A stretch of 64,000 bases of DNA from positions 1 through 64,000 of the forward strand of contig JABWBR010000058.1 in NCBI GenBank assembly GCA_013360405.1, written 5' to 3'. Positions 1-10,300 of the stretch are shown in pieces (the stretch's first letter is position 1; each line of letters starts with the position of its first letter). Below the pieces are notes generated by a model, which saw only the letters and a list, made by a program, of their open reading frames with translations, did not search any database and was not told where the DNA came from. The DNA comes from Saprospiraceae bacterium. GTDB lineage: Bacteria; Bacteroidota; Bacteroidia; Chitinophagales; Saprospiraceae. Position numbers and translations under genes: made by a program.

Positions 1-87
1 CGACCACACCAAAGTCTGGGCTATAAAATCCCGGATTATTACGAAATTTTGAACCAAGAATTATACTTTAGTGTGGTTGCAGCTTAG
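1..87 (+). CDS. IS3-type transposase, C-terminal end (partial, cut by window edge)
   Basis: Frame 1 is open from the window edge and stops at TAG 85-87. It encodes 28 residues beginning RPHQSLGYKIPDYYE. An RPHQSLGY-like motif near the C-terminus is typical of the integrase (DDE) domain of IS3-family OrfB transposases. The rest of the gene lies outside the window, so family and intactness cannot be judged. A REP-like repeat starts 14 bases after the stop, so the end of the IS is probably close to base 100. Confidence is moderate because only the tail is visible. Confidence 0.6.
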   Translation, partial: RPHQSLGYKIPDYYEILNQELYFSVVAA

Positions 88-100
88 GGGAAGTGTACAG

Positions 101-137
101 TTCCACCTCGTGCCGTTCATCTTTCGGGTTTTACCCG
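101..137. repeat. REP-like repeat, half copy A
   Basis: Contains the segment TTCCACCTCGTGCCG, then TCTTTCGGG and a short TTTTACCCG hairpin. The same string recurs at 11471-11507 and, in diverged form, at 894-912 and 10400-10455. It lies just downstream of the RAYT gene, and copy B lies just upstream of it. Confidence 0.6.
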
Positions 138-854
138 TTTCCCGCCCCTTCCTCATAAAACCACTGCCAAATCGGCACGATCTTCACCAATGGTTGGTAA
201 GGCTTGATTTTGTAAGGCACGTCTGTCGTGGTTTCTGCATAAAACGGCGCGCTGCTGTATTGCCAGTGTTCCGGCAATTCGACAAGGCCTGCCCGTACCG
301 CATTGAGGTGTATATATAGCTCGCACCGCCAAGTTTTTGGCATGACCCAAGCTCGGGTGCGAGCTATAATACCGCAAAGCTGGAAAAGTTATGTACATAA
401 CTTGACGGCGTGCGGTATAGTTGATTTTTTGTGCAATCACCTGCTCGCTGTACAGTTCGATGGGATGGTTATCGTGCTGCCATACTTGATAGATCTGCTT
501 GTGTTTTTTGCCGGCAGCGAAAAAACTGAACAAATACAAAAGCCATTCCCGGCGACTCTCAGGCTGTGTTGTGTCTTTTAAGTAGTCCAATATTTTTGTG
601 GCAGTAAAATGCTTCCAGTCGCGCATGGTTGCTTCCAGTCGGTGCGGGGCGCGGCAACAGGCAATCAGGTGCAAGTGGTTGGACATAATCGTATAAGCGT
701 GTACCTGAAATCCTTTGTGTTCCTGGCAATACCGCCAACTGTCGAGCACCATGTCCCGATATATTTGCCGGCTGAATAAATCTACCCAGCCGATAATGGA
801 ACAGGTCAGGTAGTTCAGGCCGTGCTGGTCGCGTATTTTGTATTTGACGCTCAT
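131..854 (-). pseudogene. REP-associated tyrosine transposase (RAYT, IS200-like Y1), interrupted
   Basis: The minus-strand frame from 854 encodes an IS200-like transposase with the Y1 nuclease histidine pair in SNHLHLIA (about residue 60), as in REP-associated transposases. The frame is lost after QKIN at about base 418, and the conserved continuation YIHLNAVRAGLVELPEHW appears in another frame from about 314 down to 131. Removing 103 bp (315-417) rejoins the two exactly as QKINY-IHLNAVRAGL. The gene was therefore intact before the insertion and is now frameshifted (103 is not a multiple of 3). Related REP-like repeats flank it at 101-137 and 894-982. RAYTs are thought to mobilise such palindromes; activity of this copy is unlikely. 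Confidence 0.85.
315..417. mobile_element. 103-bp double-palindrome insertion inside the RAYT gene
   Basis: Two adjacent hairpins. Hairpin 1 has perfect 13-bp arms TATAGCTCGCACC (315-327) and GGTGCGAGCTATA (356-368). Hairpin 2 has 8-bp arms ATACCGCA (369-376) and TGCGGTAT (411-418) around a perfect 16-bp palindrome AGTTATGTACATAACT (387-402). The flanks are TATA-rich, consistent with a 2-4 bp target duplication, so the exact ends are ambiguous. It encodes nothing. It is probably a REP/MITE-type palindromic element. Confidence 0.75.
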
Positions 855-893
855 GCGGTTATTTGTTTTTAATGCTTAAATCGTCGTGTCTGC

Positions 894-982
894 TATCCTT
901 CGGGTTTTACCCGCTTGAACTGTAGCTGTCGGGTTGGAACCCGACGGATAGGCGGTACGAGATTTGAATCTCGCGCCAGCGG
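894..982. repeat. REP-like repeat, copy B
   Basis: Holds two hairpins, CGGGTTTTACCCG and GTCGGGTTGGAACCCGAC, then GATAGGCGGTACGAGATT and TGAATCTCGCGCCAGCG. The order and sequence match 11490-11570 closely. It sits between the RAYT start and the hsdR remnant. Confidence 0.75.
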
Positions 983-1009
983 AGCAACCCCCGCGCCTAC
1001 GGTTTTATA

Positions 1010-1301
1010 CTAATATCCCCCATAAACACTCATTCCGCCCCCCGCGTATTGATTTTTAAAATGTTCAAATACCAGGTTCGTTTTGAGGTCAATGTCGTCG
1101 TTCTGATAAGTGGGGTAGGGTAGCGTTTCAAATAATGTCTTGCTAATGGTGTTAAAAACAGCTGCTGCCGTAACCGATTTATCGGACCATTGCGCTACTT
1201 TTAGTATGTCTTTTTTCAGTTCTTCCAGTAGTTCAATGGATATTTTTTTGATATCGTCTTTTTCATTCTATCCGGTTATCTTCTGAATATTCCCAACTCA
1301 T
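1010..1301 (-). pseudogene. hsdR: Type I restriction enzyme R subunit (hsdR) remnant with large internal deletion
   Basis: An ATG at 1301 overlaps the stop of the RhuM gene (ATGA) and starts MSWEYSEDNRIE before a stop at 1263. The next frame, from 1267 to a TAG at 1010-1012, encodes about 85 residues ending DIDLKTNLVFEHFKNQYAGG and MSVYGGY, which resembles the C-terminal end of type I HsdR. This looks like an hsdR gene reduced to its first 12 and last 85 codons, with a frame change at the junction, so no motor or nuclease domain remains. The family call rests on recognition of the C-terminal segment and the operon context. It does not encode a working enzyme. Confidence 0.7.
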
Positions 1302-2275
1302 TTGTTTCTGTTCAAAATGCTAATAATAAGTTGTTTTACCGTTTCCATTTCTTCGGGCTTACTGGTTGCCACAAACAATGTCAAAGCCGCCAGTGCGTCA
1401 TTACTCAGCAGTTGCGTTTGATGTTCGGAGTAGAGCAAGCCGTTTTTTTCTAAAAAATAGAGAAAGCAGGCTGCTCCAATTCGCTTGTTGCCATCTACAA
1501 AGGCGTGATTTTTTACGATCAGGTACAACAGCGCAGCGGCTTTTTCCTCGATACTCGGGTATAAATCTGTGTTGTTAAAACTTTGTTCTATTTGTTTGAT
1601 AGCGCTTTCAAAACCTTTGTCTTTGGGCTTGGCGAATACGTCAGATGCAAAATCGGATTTCATTTGCGATACAATGGCCAGGTATTCCGCCACGGAAGGA
1701 TAGGTTGCCGTTCTAACGGTTTTTCCTTTTTTGTCCAATTGCTCGTGGTCGTAGTCGTCCAGCAATTCCAGTCCTTTGGAGAAAATTTGCAGCATCTCGC
1801 TGTCCTGAGCGGTTGCCTGCTGTGCGATGGCGCGGTTTAATATGCGGATGCCCGTTTTCAGGTATTCTACCTGTTGTTGCTTTTCAGCCAGCCGTTTTTC
1901 GTTGATGGCATACCCCTGCTCCAGATAGGCCTTGAGCCGCTGGGTGGCCCATTGGCGGAATTGGGTGCCCCGCTTGGAGTTTACCCGGTAACCTACCGAG
2001 AGAATGGCATCCAGATTGTAGTATTTGACGCTTTTCTCCTGTGTTTTTTCGGCTATGGCGCCGTGTTTAGTGGTGTGTGCAAAATTTGCACATACCACTT
2101 TTTCATCCAATTCGCCCTCTTTGAAAATATTGCGCAGGTGCCTGGTTATCACCGTTCTGTCTCGTTCAAACAATTGAGCTATTTGCTCCTGACTTAGCCA
2201 AAATGTTTCCCCCTCAAACTGCACCTCTACCTGCGTTTGATTATCGGGCGTTTGGTATATTAAAATTTCACTCAT
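1298..2275 (-). CDS. RhuM family protein with C-terminal Fic/Doc domain
   Basis: 325 residues. Residues 1-125 match the virulence RhuM family (WLSQEQIAQLFERDRTVI, then YYNLDAILSVGYRVNS and GTQFRQWATQRLKAYL). Residues about 190-325 form a Fic/Doc-type fold with HAFVDGNKRIGA in place of the Fic HPFxxGNGR / Doc HxFxDANKR motif, so AMPylation or phosphorylation of a target is possible but unproven. ATGA overlaps link its start to an hsdS remnant and its stop to an hsdR remnant, giving the order hsdS-rhuM-hsdR seen in many type I restriction operons. It is the only intact gene of that operon. RhuM function is unknown; a toxin or regulator role is inferred. Confidence 0.85.
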   Translation of the reverse strand: MSEILIYQTPDNQTQVEVQFEGETFWLSQEQIAQLFERDRTVITRHLRNIFKEGELDEKVVCANFAHTTKHGAIAEKTQEKSVKYYNLDAILSVGYRVNSKRGTQFRQWATQRLKAYLEQGYAINEKRLAEKQQQVEYLKTGIRILNRAIAQQATAQDSEMLQIFSKGLELLDDYDHEQLDKKGKTVRTATYPSVAEYLAIVSQMKSDFASDVFAKPKDKGFESAIKQIEQSFNNTDLYPSIEEKAAALLYLIVKNHAFVDGNKRIGAACFLYFLEKNGLLYSEHQTQLLSNDALAALTLFVATSKPEEMETVKQLIISILNRNK

Positions 2276-2465
2276 ACCGCTATTTGTCCGTTCATTAATC
2301 TCGGCAGTATAATATCCCGCGCTTTGCGAAGTTTGGCGTTTTGTTTTTGTATTACTTTCATTAGTTGAAAAATTTGATTCACTTCATTATCAAATTCTTC
2401 GATCATCTGCCTTCAACGCTTTGCCGTATTTTAAGTCCAATACATCTTTCAATTTGGTTAATGCG
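2272..2465 (-). pseudogene. hsdS: Type I restriction specificity subunit (hsdS) remnant
   Basis: The frame ending at TGA 2272-2274 reads IEEFDNEVNQIFQL, then VIQKQNAKLRKARDIILP and RLMNGQIAV, the usual HsdS C-terminal coiled coil followed by a LRxxRDxLLPRLxxGxI tail. Just upstream, in the neighbouring frame, lies LTKLKDVLDLKYGKALKADD, the usual start of a target-recognition half (LKYGKxL). The junction at about 2403 changes frame, so nearly the whole second recognition domain has been deleted. The stop overlaps the RhuM start. No hsdM is visible upstream. Confidence 0.7.
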
Positions 2466-3213
2466 CGGAATGTGCTGTGCTGATTGTCTGTTTTCTACCT
2501 CTAACGACGATTGGACTATGCACAAGTATAGTTCATTTTTTATTGTAAAACAAGATATATGCGAGAAAAATACTGTGCGACTATTGTAGGAGGGGGCGAC
2601 TTGGCGAGGGGGAGATGGGGCGATCTGTGCCGGTCGTTGAGCGGAGTCGAAACGACCGATCCTGGGCAGACGACTGTGCGACCATTGTGCAGGAGGGGGC
2701 GAAAGTTCCCGGGGCATTGGAATTGTTGTTTGTGCAAATTTGGGGGAGGATCTCCCTGCGGTCGGCGGTCGGCAGTCGGCGGTCGGCTGCTTGGAAGCGT
2801 CCCTAAGCCACGGAGCGAGATGACCTTCGTTCGTACCTCACGAAGATGTCACCTCTTTTTTCGGGTCAAACTCCCCACCGAAACACTCGACCAGATTTTT
2901 GGTTTGCTACTTTGCAGCACGATATCAGGTTCGAGAATTTTGCTCATGCTGGGAGTTTTTGCACAGTCTAACTGTGGCATGGATGACGTGCCGCCTTCCC
3001 CGGTCATTTCTTAACCCTAAGGTGTCGGGTGCCTTTATCTGGCTTTCTCCCGTCTTTTTCAAAAATGTCCAGTAGTATGGAGTTTTGGTTAGGAGTGCCG
3101 AGAAAGCGAAAATTGAAAGAAATATGTTTTATTTTCGAATATTTGAGTAAATTGCCTTACTAAAGATACATTCTGAGAAGTTTGATTATTAAGATATATA
3201 AAAATATACGAAA
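2466..3213. other. Long intergenic region without a supported gene
   Basis: No ORF here resembles a known family. It contains a short near-duplicate (CTGTGCGACTATTG at about 2574 and CTGTGCGACCATTG at about 2673, each before AGGAGGGGGCGA), the dispersed palindromic repeat at 2755-2857, and an AT-rich leader before the PorP gene at 3214. The part before 2560 may hold further diverged hsdS sequence. Confidence 0.5.
2755..2857. repeat. Dispersed palindromic repeat, copy 1
   Basis: Heptamer-like run of GGTCGGC/CAGTCGG units, then CCACGGAGCGAGATGAC, CTTCGTTCGT and CACGAAGATGTCACCTC. The last part forms an imperfect hairpin. The same order recurs at 14865-14970. Confidence 0.75.
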
Positions 3214-4350
3214 ATGAAGTTTTTATTCTTGTTATTTTGGTATTTGTTTTTCGCGAAATTTGGAATATCGCAGGATGCCTTTTTTTATGAACAAAATCAA
3301 ATCAGAGGCTTTATAAATCCGGCATTAACGGGAATAAATGGATCGCTTTCTTTTACCGTTTTGGGAAAGGAGCAGTACATTAATACAATAGGAGACTTTT
3401 TATCAGCAGGTATAAGTATTGAGCAAAGCTGGCCATGTGCTAAAGTCGATGCCGGAATATTTCACGTATACGACAGGGAGGGCACGGGCCTGCTCACAAC
3501 AAATCATACGGGGCTGAATTTCGTATACACTGTGCCGTTTGAAATTTCAAGCACATTGAACAATGTAAGGATCGGTACGAAGGTTCAGTACACTAATAAA
3601 ACTATTGATTGGGATAGACTGATTTTTTCGGATCAAATTGATCCAAAATACAATTTGACAGATGCTTTTGGGATACCCAATCAAAGTGATTTTATTCCTC
3701 CTGACTGGAGTTCCTCTTCACGGCTGACTGTCGGCTTTGGCTTGATTCACAGGGTTGAAATTGGCCGGGTAAAGACCTGGTCGCTTACATGGGGAGGGGC
3801 GGCTGAGAATTATACCAATACATTTGAAGATAAAGGGTATGACAGCATTTTAAGGTTGGAAAAGGATAAAAAGAGGTTAGTCGACAAATGGTCGCTTTAT
3901 TTGGCGCCGGAATTTCCGCTCACTCGCTCATACAAGGATTATTTCGGATTTCGCCCTAGTTTCGTATTGCTTAGCGAAAGCGCCTTGACCAATGTTCAGC
4001 TGGGGTTTGATATCAACTATAGAAGGGCCTATGGATTGGGTATTTATTTAAGCGCCGGACATTTTAAAGATTTCGAGCAGGATACCAAATCATTGATTTT
4101 CAATTCTTACATCAGGGCGCTAACAATCAGTAATTCGCAGTTAAATATTGGTTTTCAATATGTTCACAATATCGGTGGGTTTTCGGAAGTATTCGGGCAG
4201 ACGATGCAGGTTACTTTTGGATATTACTTCCGGCAAGATGGCTGTGGTTCCACGGCATCGACAAAAAGCGACTGTCCACCCGTATCCAGAAAGCATAGAG
4301 TGATGTACGAGAATATCTGGTTTCATCCGGTTGAAGGTATTAATAAATAA
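3214..4350 (+). CDS. PorP/SprF family T9SS-associated outer-membrane protein
   Basis: 378 residues with an N-terminal signal peptide (hydrophobic residues 1-19, cleavage near GISQ) and the family hallmark FINPALTGINGS soon after. The rest alternates aromatic and polar residues in beta-strand fashion, as in the beta-barrel-like PorP/SprF family. SprF-type proteins help export and surface display of type B T9SS cargo such as SprB. The gene lies 49 bp upstream of a giant PKD protein ending in a CHU_C domain, the usual SprF-cargo pairing, so the two are probably co-transcribed. It is more AT-rich than genes after 15 kb. Confidence 0.85.
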   Translation: MKFLFLLFWYLFFAKFGISQDAFFYEQNQIRGFINPALTGINGSLSFTVLGKEQYINTIGDFLSAGISIEQSWPCAKVDAGIFHVYDREGTGLLTTNHTGLNFVYTVPFEISSTLNNVRIGTKVQYTNKTIDWDRLIFSDQIDPKYNLTDAFGIPNQSDFIPPDWSSSSRLTVGFGLIHRVEIGRVKTWSLTWGGAAENYTNTFEDKGYDSILRLEKDKKRLVDKWSLYLAPEFPLTRSYKDYFGFRPSFVLLSESALTNVQLGFDINYRRAYGLGIYLSAGHFKDFEQDTKSLIFNSYIRALTISNSQLNIGFQYVHNIGGFSEVFGQTMQVTFGYYFRQDGCGSTASTKSDCPPVSRKHRVMYENIWFHPVEGINK

Positions 4351-4399
4351 AATCGCCGGGCCCACGCTCCGGTCAATAATTATCTAAAATCTAGTTAAT

Positions 4400-7300
4400 A
4401 TGAAAAGGATGAGGATATTTGTTTTATCTTGTTTTTCTTTATTTATTATTGAGGTCTATTCGCAGGTCAATCCCTATTGCAACGATGATGATTGTGGAGC
4501 TCTCGACCCCAGTTGGCAATTAACAGGAAATCAAACGGTAGCCTGCGAGGGTGTAACCTTTTACCTCAGAAGCGGAGAGTCTGTGCCTTACAATAATATC
4601 GACTCGTATACCTGGATATTAACGAATACGCTAACCCAGGAACAATTGCTAAATGTAACTTATAATGATACCATTGCCCTGGAATTTCTTTACTACGTAG
4701 ATGATTCAATCGCCTGTTTGTATGATGAGATAAATATCGAAGTCCGGTTGATCGTGACAAGCCCGGTATGCGCTGAGGGAGAAAGCTGCCGGTATACGGC
4801 AGAGCCGTTGACCATCGTTTTTAAGCCGAGAGCGGATTTCGATGCCGAACAGGTTGTATGTGTAAACACCCCCGTGATGTTTACCGACAATAGCTGTAAT
4901 GCTGAGACCTATGCCTGGGACTTCAATAATGATGGTATAACGGATGCAATTGATTCAGACACTGTTCACACTTTCAGTACTCCAGGAACTTACACAGTGT
5001 CTCTTACAGTTTTCAACGATTGCGGGAGCGATACCCAAACGAAGACGATTCAGGTGGTCGGGTATCCTGAAGCGGAGATCGATATGGATACAGGAGGCGA
5101 AATTTGCGCTCCGGGATTTCAGACGCTCACCATGGATGCCAACCAATGGGTTACCGGACCCTCCGGGAGTTTCCACTGGGAAATTAGCCCGGGCTACACG
5201 AATATGGACGGAAACTGGTGTTTTGTCAATCCGGATTACAACGGCTCTGGGGAAATATGCCTGCACGATTCAACTTTTACCAGCAACACAGTAGATAGCC
5301 TGCTTTCCACTCAGGAACAGCTTGAACTATATTTTATGCAGCCTGGCGATTACACGGTTACCCTGAACTATCAAAATGTCTGTGGGGCCGGTTCTGTGGT
5401 GGAAACGATTCACGTATATGAGCAGCCTTCGATCAGTGGATTTTCGAACCAAAGTGGGTGTGACTCCATTGATGTATGCTTTAACGATCTGAATATCTCC
5501 GTGGGCGGAGATTATGCCGCAATCGAATGGATTTTCAACGGGGGATCTTCCTCCGGAAGCAGTCAACTGGACTTTGGATGTGTGACTTTTCAATCGAGCG
5601 GAAGCATGACTTTGAACCTGTATGCCTATGATCCCTGCCTGGACGTTTCTCAGACGATGGTTATCACGGTGGTTGAAACGACCGAGGTCACCGTCCCTGA
5701 TCCGGTACCGAATCTCATATGCAATAACGCAGGCCTGATCCCCTTGAATCCTTCGGCCTCCGGGGGTAATTACTTCTACAATGGCTCACCCGCCTCCTTC
5801 ATTGTCAATAATATGCTAGACCCTTCAGGTTTGGCTCAGGGCAATTATACCATCACTTACGTGCTGAGCGATAATCCCGATTGCCCGGCGGAAGATGATT
5901 TCAGTTTTTCCATCCAGGCAGGTCCTTCGATAACGCTTGGGGAAAATACAGCTGTTTGTGAGTCGGTCACCAATTTCAATCCGGTCATTGCTAATTCCGG
6001 AGGAGATATCGACTCCTGGAGTTGGGAAATCCTGGATAGCGGCGGTAATGTCGTTGCCACCTCTGCCAGCCAACACCCCGGGTTTTCCCTCAATAGCCCG
6101 GATACCTATACCATTATCGCCCAGCTGACTTCGGATGAATGTGGCGCCGTGACGGATACGTCTGTGCTGATCGTCCAGGCAAACGTCCCGGTTGTCATCG
6201 ATCCATTCGACAATCCATATTGCCTGGGGTCAGGGCCGGATACGCTTTCGGCGTATCCTCCTGGAGGAATATGGTCGGGAAATGGAATTATCAATCCGGA
6301 TGAGGGTATTTTCAATCCTTCCACCCTGCCGTCTTCGGGGAATTTTCCCATTACCTATGCCGTAGTCAATGGGGTTTGCAGTTCGATGGCCACCGAAACG
6401 ATAGAAGTGGTTGATTCAGAGGTTATTACTGTCTCGGATACATTCTTTTGCATCACGGAAGACACCGTTCACCTGAGCATAGATCCTTTCGGGGGTGAAT
6501 TTTCAGGCCCCGGCATTGTAGACGCAAACATGGGCATCTTCGATCCCGATTTGGCAAATATCGGGAGTAATACCATCTCTTATTTCTTTATCGACTCCAA
6601 CGATTGTGAGGTGACCACTACTTTTCATGTAGATGTGGATACCATTCCTGTCATTACTTCGGCCGATACGGTTTTGGTGTGCATTGTAGATGAGGATATA
6701 AATATCGGAAGCTTGGCCAATGTCGGCGCCAACGGTGAAACGGGGATGTTTTCATTTTCCAGCACGGACATTGCCATCACGGATTCGGGCTGGTTCAACG
6801 GATTCGGCCTTGATCCCGGGTTTTATACGATTGTCGTGGATTTTTATGCCCGGAGTTGCGTGGCACAGGATTCCTTTATAATTGAGCTGACCGGGTTGCC
6901 GGACCTGATTATCGATGCCGACACAACGATATGCGTTTCTAACGGTACTTTAACCTTGACTGCCAGTCCGGACAATGGGGGATGGTCTTCCTCCGATCCC
7001 GATTGTATCATTGATCCCCAAACCGGTGAAATCGATCTGATGGCCATCGGAGAGTCGGATTGTGTTTTTGAATACACCCATAGCGCCGGAACGAGCTGCG
7101 AACAATCAGCCTCGGTGAATGTCAGCATTCTGGATTTGCTGAATGACATTCAGGTACCTTCCGGGATAAGTATTTGTTATACAACGGCTCTATACACTAT
7201 CCCCGGGTTTGGTCCCGCAAGTGGTACCTGGTCGGGGGAGGGTGTTGTAGATGCCGTTAACGGTGTCATAGATGTATCCGTCCTGGAGCAAGGGATGAGT

Positions 7301-10300
7301 TATACCTATACCTACTGCATTGAATCCCAGCAAATAGTATGCGAAGCCTGTAAGGAAATGGTATTAACCATAGAACCCCTTCCGGAAGCGGCATTCGAAC
7401 TGTCGGGATCTCCGTGCCAGGGGCAACCTTTCAGCGTTATCAACAACAGCGTCGGCGCGGTAAATTACGAGTGGGATTTTGGCGATAACACGCAGCTTGA
7501 AATCACCATACAGCCGGCGCACACATATAGTGATGCCGGTGATTACCTGATAACCCTGATAGCCGAAACGGATTTCGGATGTTTGGATACCATCGTGCAC
7601 CCGGTGCACGTCACGTCTCCGCCGACATTGATTTTGGACATCATTACGGAGGAAGGCTGCGCGCCTTTGGAAATTGAATATTCCAACAGCAGTTCAGGAG
7701 AAAATACCAGCCAGTTTTGGATCATCGACGGTGTGGACACGCTATACGAAGCCCAACCCCTGATCGTTCTGGATAGCGTGACGACAGATTCCATGATCAC
7801 TTTGACCCTGGTGGTGTATAACGATTGCGACACCTTGTCCCAAAGCAAGGATATCCTGGTGCACCCATACCCGATGGTAGATTTCGGGATTAACGACGAC
7901 GAAGGCTGCTCGCCCGATACGGTATATTTCATGAATACGACCCTTGGGCAACCTGATAACTTGTTATGGAATTTTGGAAATGGCAGCACCTCCACCTTAC
8001 CGAATCCTCCCCCGCAAATTTTCACGAGTCCCGACGATTCCATTTCAACCTATATCATTACGCTTTATGCATCGAATATGTGTGGAGAAGACCAGCTTTC
8101 CAAGGAAATCGTGGTATACCCCAACAACGTGGAAGCCTTTTTCGAGATCGACACCCTGTCGGGATGCCCGCCCCTGGCTGTAAACATCAGGAATTACGCT
8201 ACGATGGGGGCAACGGTGACTTATGATTTCGGGGACGGCGGCACCGGAAACACTCCGGACACCACTTATGTCTATACGGAGCCCGGGCAGTATGTCATCA
8301 CCCAGTATGCATCCCTTTGTGGCACGGATTTTTTCCAGAGTGATACCATCACAGTTTTTCCTCTGGCGAACATCAATTTCGAACTGCCGGATTACGCCTG
8401 CATAGGAGAAGCGGTACCTTTCACCAACCTGTCCACCGATGGCGTGGTCAGCCAATGGCTCTTCGGCGATGGCAATACATCAGACGAGGTAAGTCCGGTT
8501 CACATTTATGAGGCTCCGGGCACTTATGAGGTATCGCTCATCATGAATTCCATTTACAACGATTGCCCTGATACGCTAACCAAGACAATTTTTATACCCG
8601 AATTGCCCCAGGCCATTTTTGAACCGGTTCCAGGAGAAATATGCCCGGGCGAGGTAGTGTCATTTCAAAATGGGAGCATAGGCGCGTTAAGTTATGCGTG
8701 GGATTTTGGAGATTCCTTGGGTAGTACGGACCTGAGCCCGCAACATACTTACCAAGTCCCAGGCACTTATGCAGTGACCTTAACCGTATACGACCAGTGG
8801 AATTGTTCGGCGGATACCACGGTAATTAATTTGCTCGTCCATCCTGCTCCCCTCAGCAGTTTTGAATTGTCTTCCACTGAGGTTTGCCAGTTTTATGACA
8901 CCGTATTTGTGACGAATACTTCCAGCGGATTCATCAGCAGTGAATGGTATATCAACGGCAATTTGTATTCGAATCAGCTGAATGACATTGAAATCGTGTC
9001 TCAGGGCTTTGGCATTCAGGAATTGGAACTCATATCCATCAATGCGTTCGGCTGCCGGGACACCAGCCTGGCCGCTTTTCAGGTGCTGCCCTCGCCGCAG
9101 GCAGGGGCTACCTTTCCGGATACAGCCGGCTGCCAGGAGTTGACCTTGAATTTTGTAGATATTTCCGAAAATGCCGACCTTACCAAGTGGGTGCTGGAGG
9201 GGAATAATACTTCCACAGACAACATAGCCGCTCATACCTTTACCGGGTATGGATATTATTTGGTGACCCTGATCGCAGGCAATACCAATGGCTGCCCCAG
9301 CGATACTTTTTATATCGATGTGGATGTTTTTCCGAGGGCGGTTGCTGATTTCGCATTACCTCCTTATGACTCCTGCGGCGTTCCTGTGGAAATACAAATG
9401 ATAAACGCCTCGGATTTGGCCTCCGACTACCAATGGTATTTTGGAAACAATGAAAACTCTTCCCTTTTTGAACCGGTTGCCTCGTACGAAACCCCCGGTA
9501 ATTACCAGATAACGTTGATTGCTTCCAATGAATTCAATTGCCCGGATACCGCAATGCTCAGCCTGACGATATATCCCACGGTTTCGGCTGATTTTGACGT
9601 TCCGGATACTGAAATCTGTGAAGGCGATACCTTGGTAATTCTCAATACCAGCACAGGGGCTGAGGCTTTGCAGTGGATAATCAACGGAGAGATATGGGAT
9701 GAATTTCCACTGGTAATTACTGAAAGCGGGCAGTATACGCTCACCCTGGTAGCGAGTTTCGGCGATGTTTGTTTCGACACCCTCATGTTTCAACATACCA
9801 TCGAGGTTTACGATGCCCCGAACGCTGATTTCCTGGCCATTGCCGATGAAGACCCCAATATCATAGGGGACGTCAGGTTTCTGAATCTAAGCGTGGACGC
9901 CGATGCCTTCTTTTGGGACTTTGGCGACGGAAATTCATCTAGCGAAGAGCATCCCAAACATGAGTTTAATATTGATGGACCGGTGACCGTGACACTTTTT
10001 AGCTACAACAATAATAATGGAGCTTTTAGGTGTGAAGATGCGGTCTCTCAGTTGATAAGTTTCGAACGAATAAATACCTTTTATGTGCCAAATGCCATGA
10101 GCCCTGACCAAAATTTTGGAAACCAGGAGGTTGCAGTGTTTAAGCCGAAAGGTATTGGAATAGAAGAATATGAACTTACCATTTATTCACCCTGGGGTGA
10201 CAAAATCGCAACTTTGAATAAAGTATTAAACGGGGAACCCATTGACTTTTGGGATGGAACTTTCAGGGGTGAACCTGTGCCGCAAGGAGCTTATTTGTGG

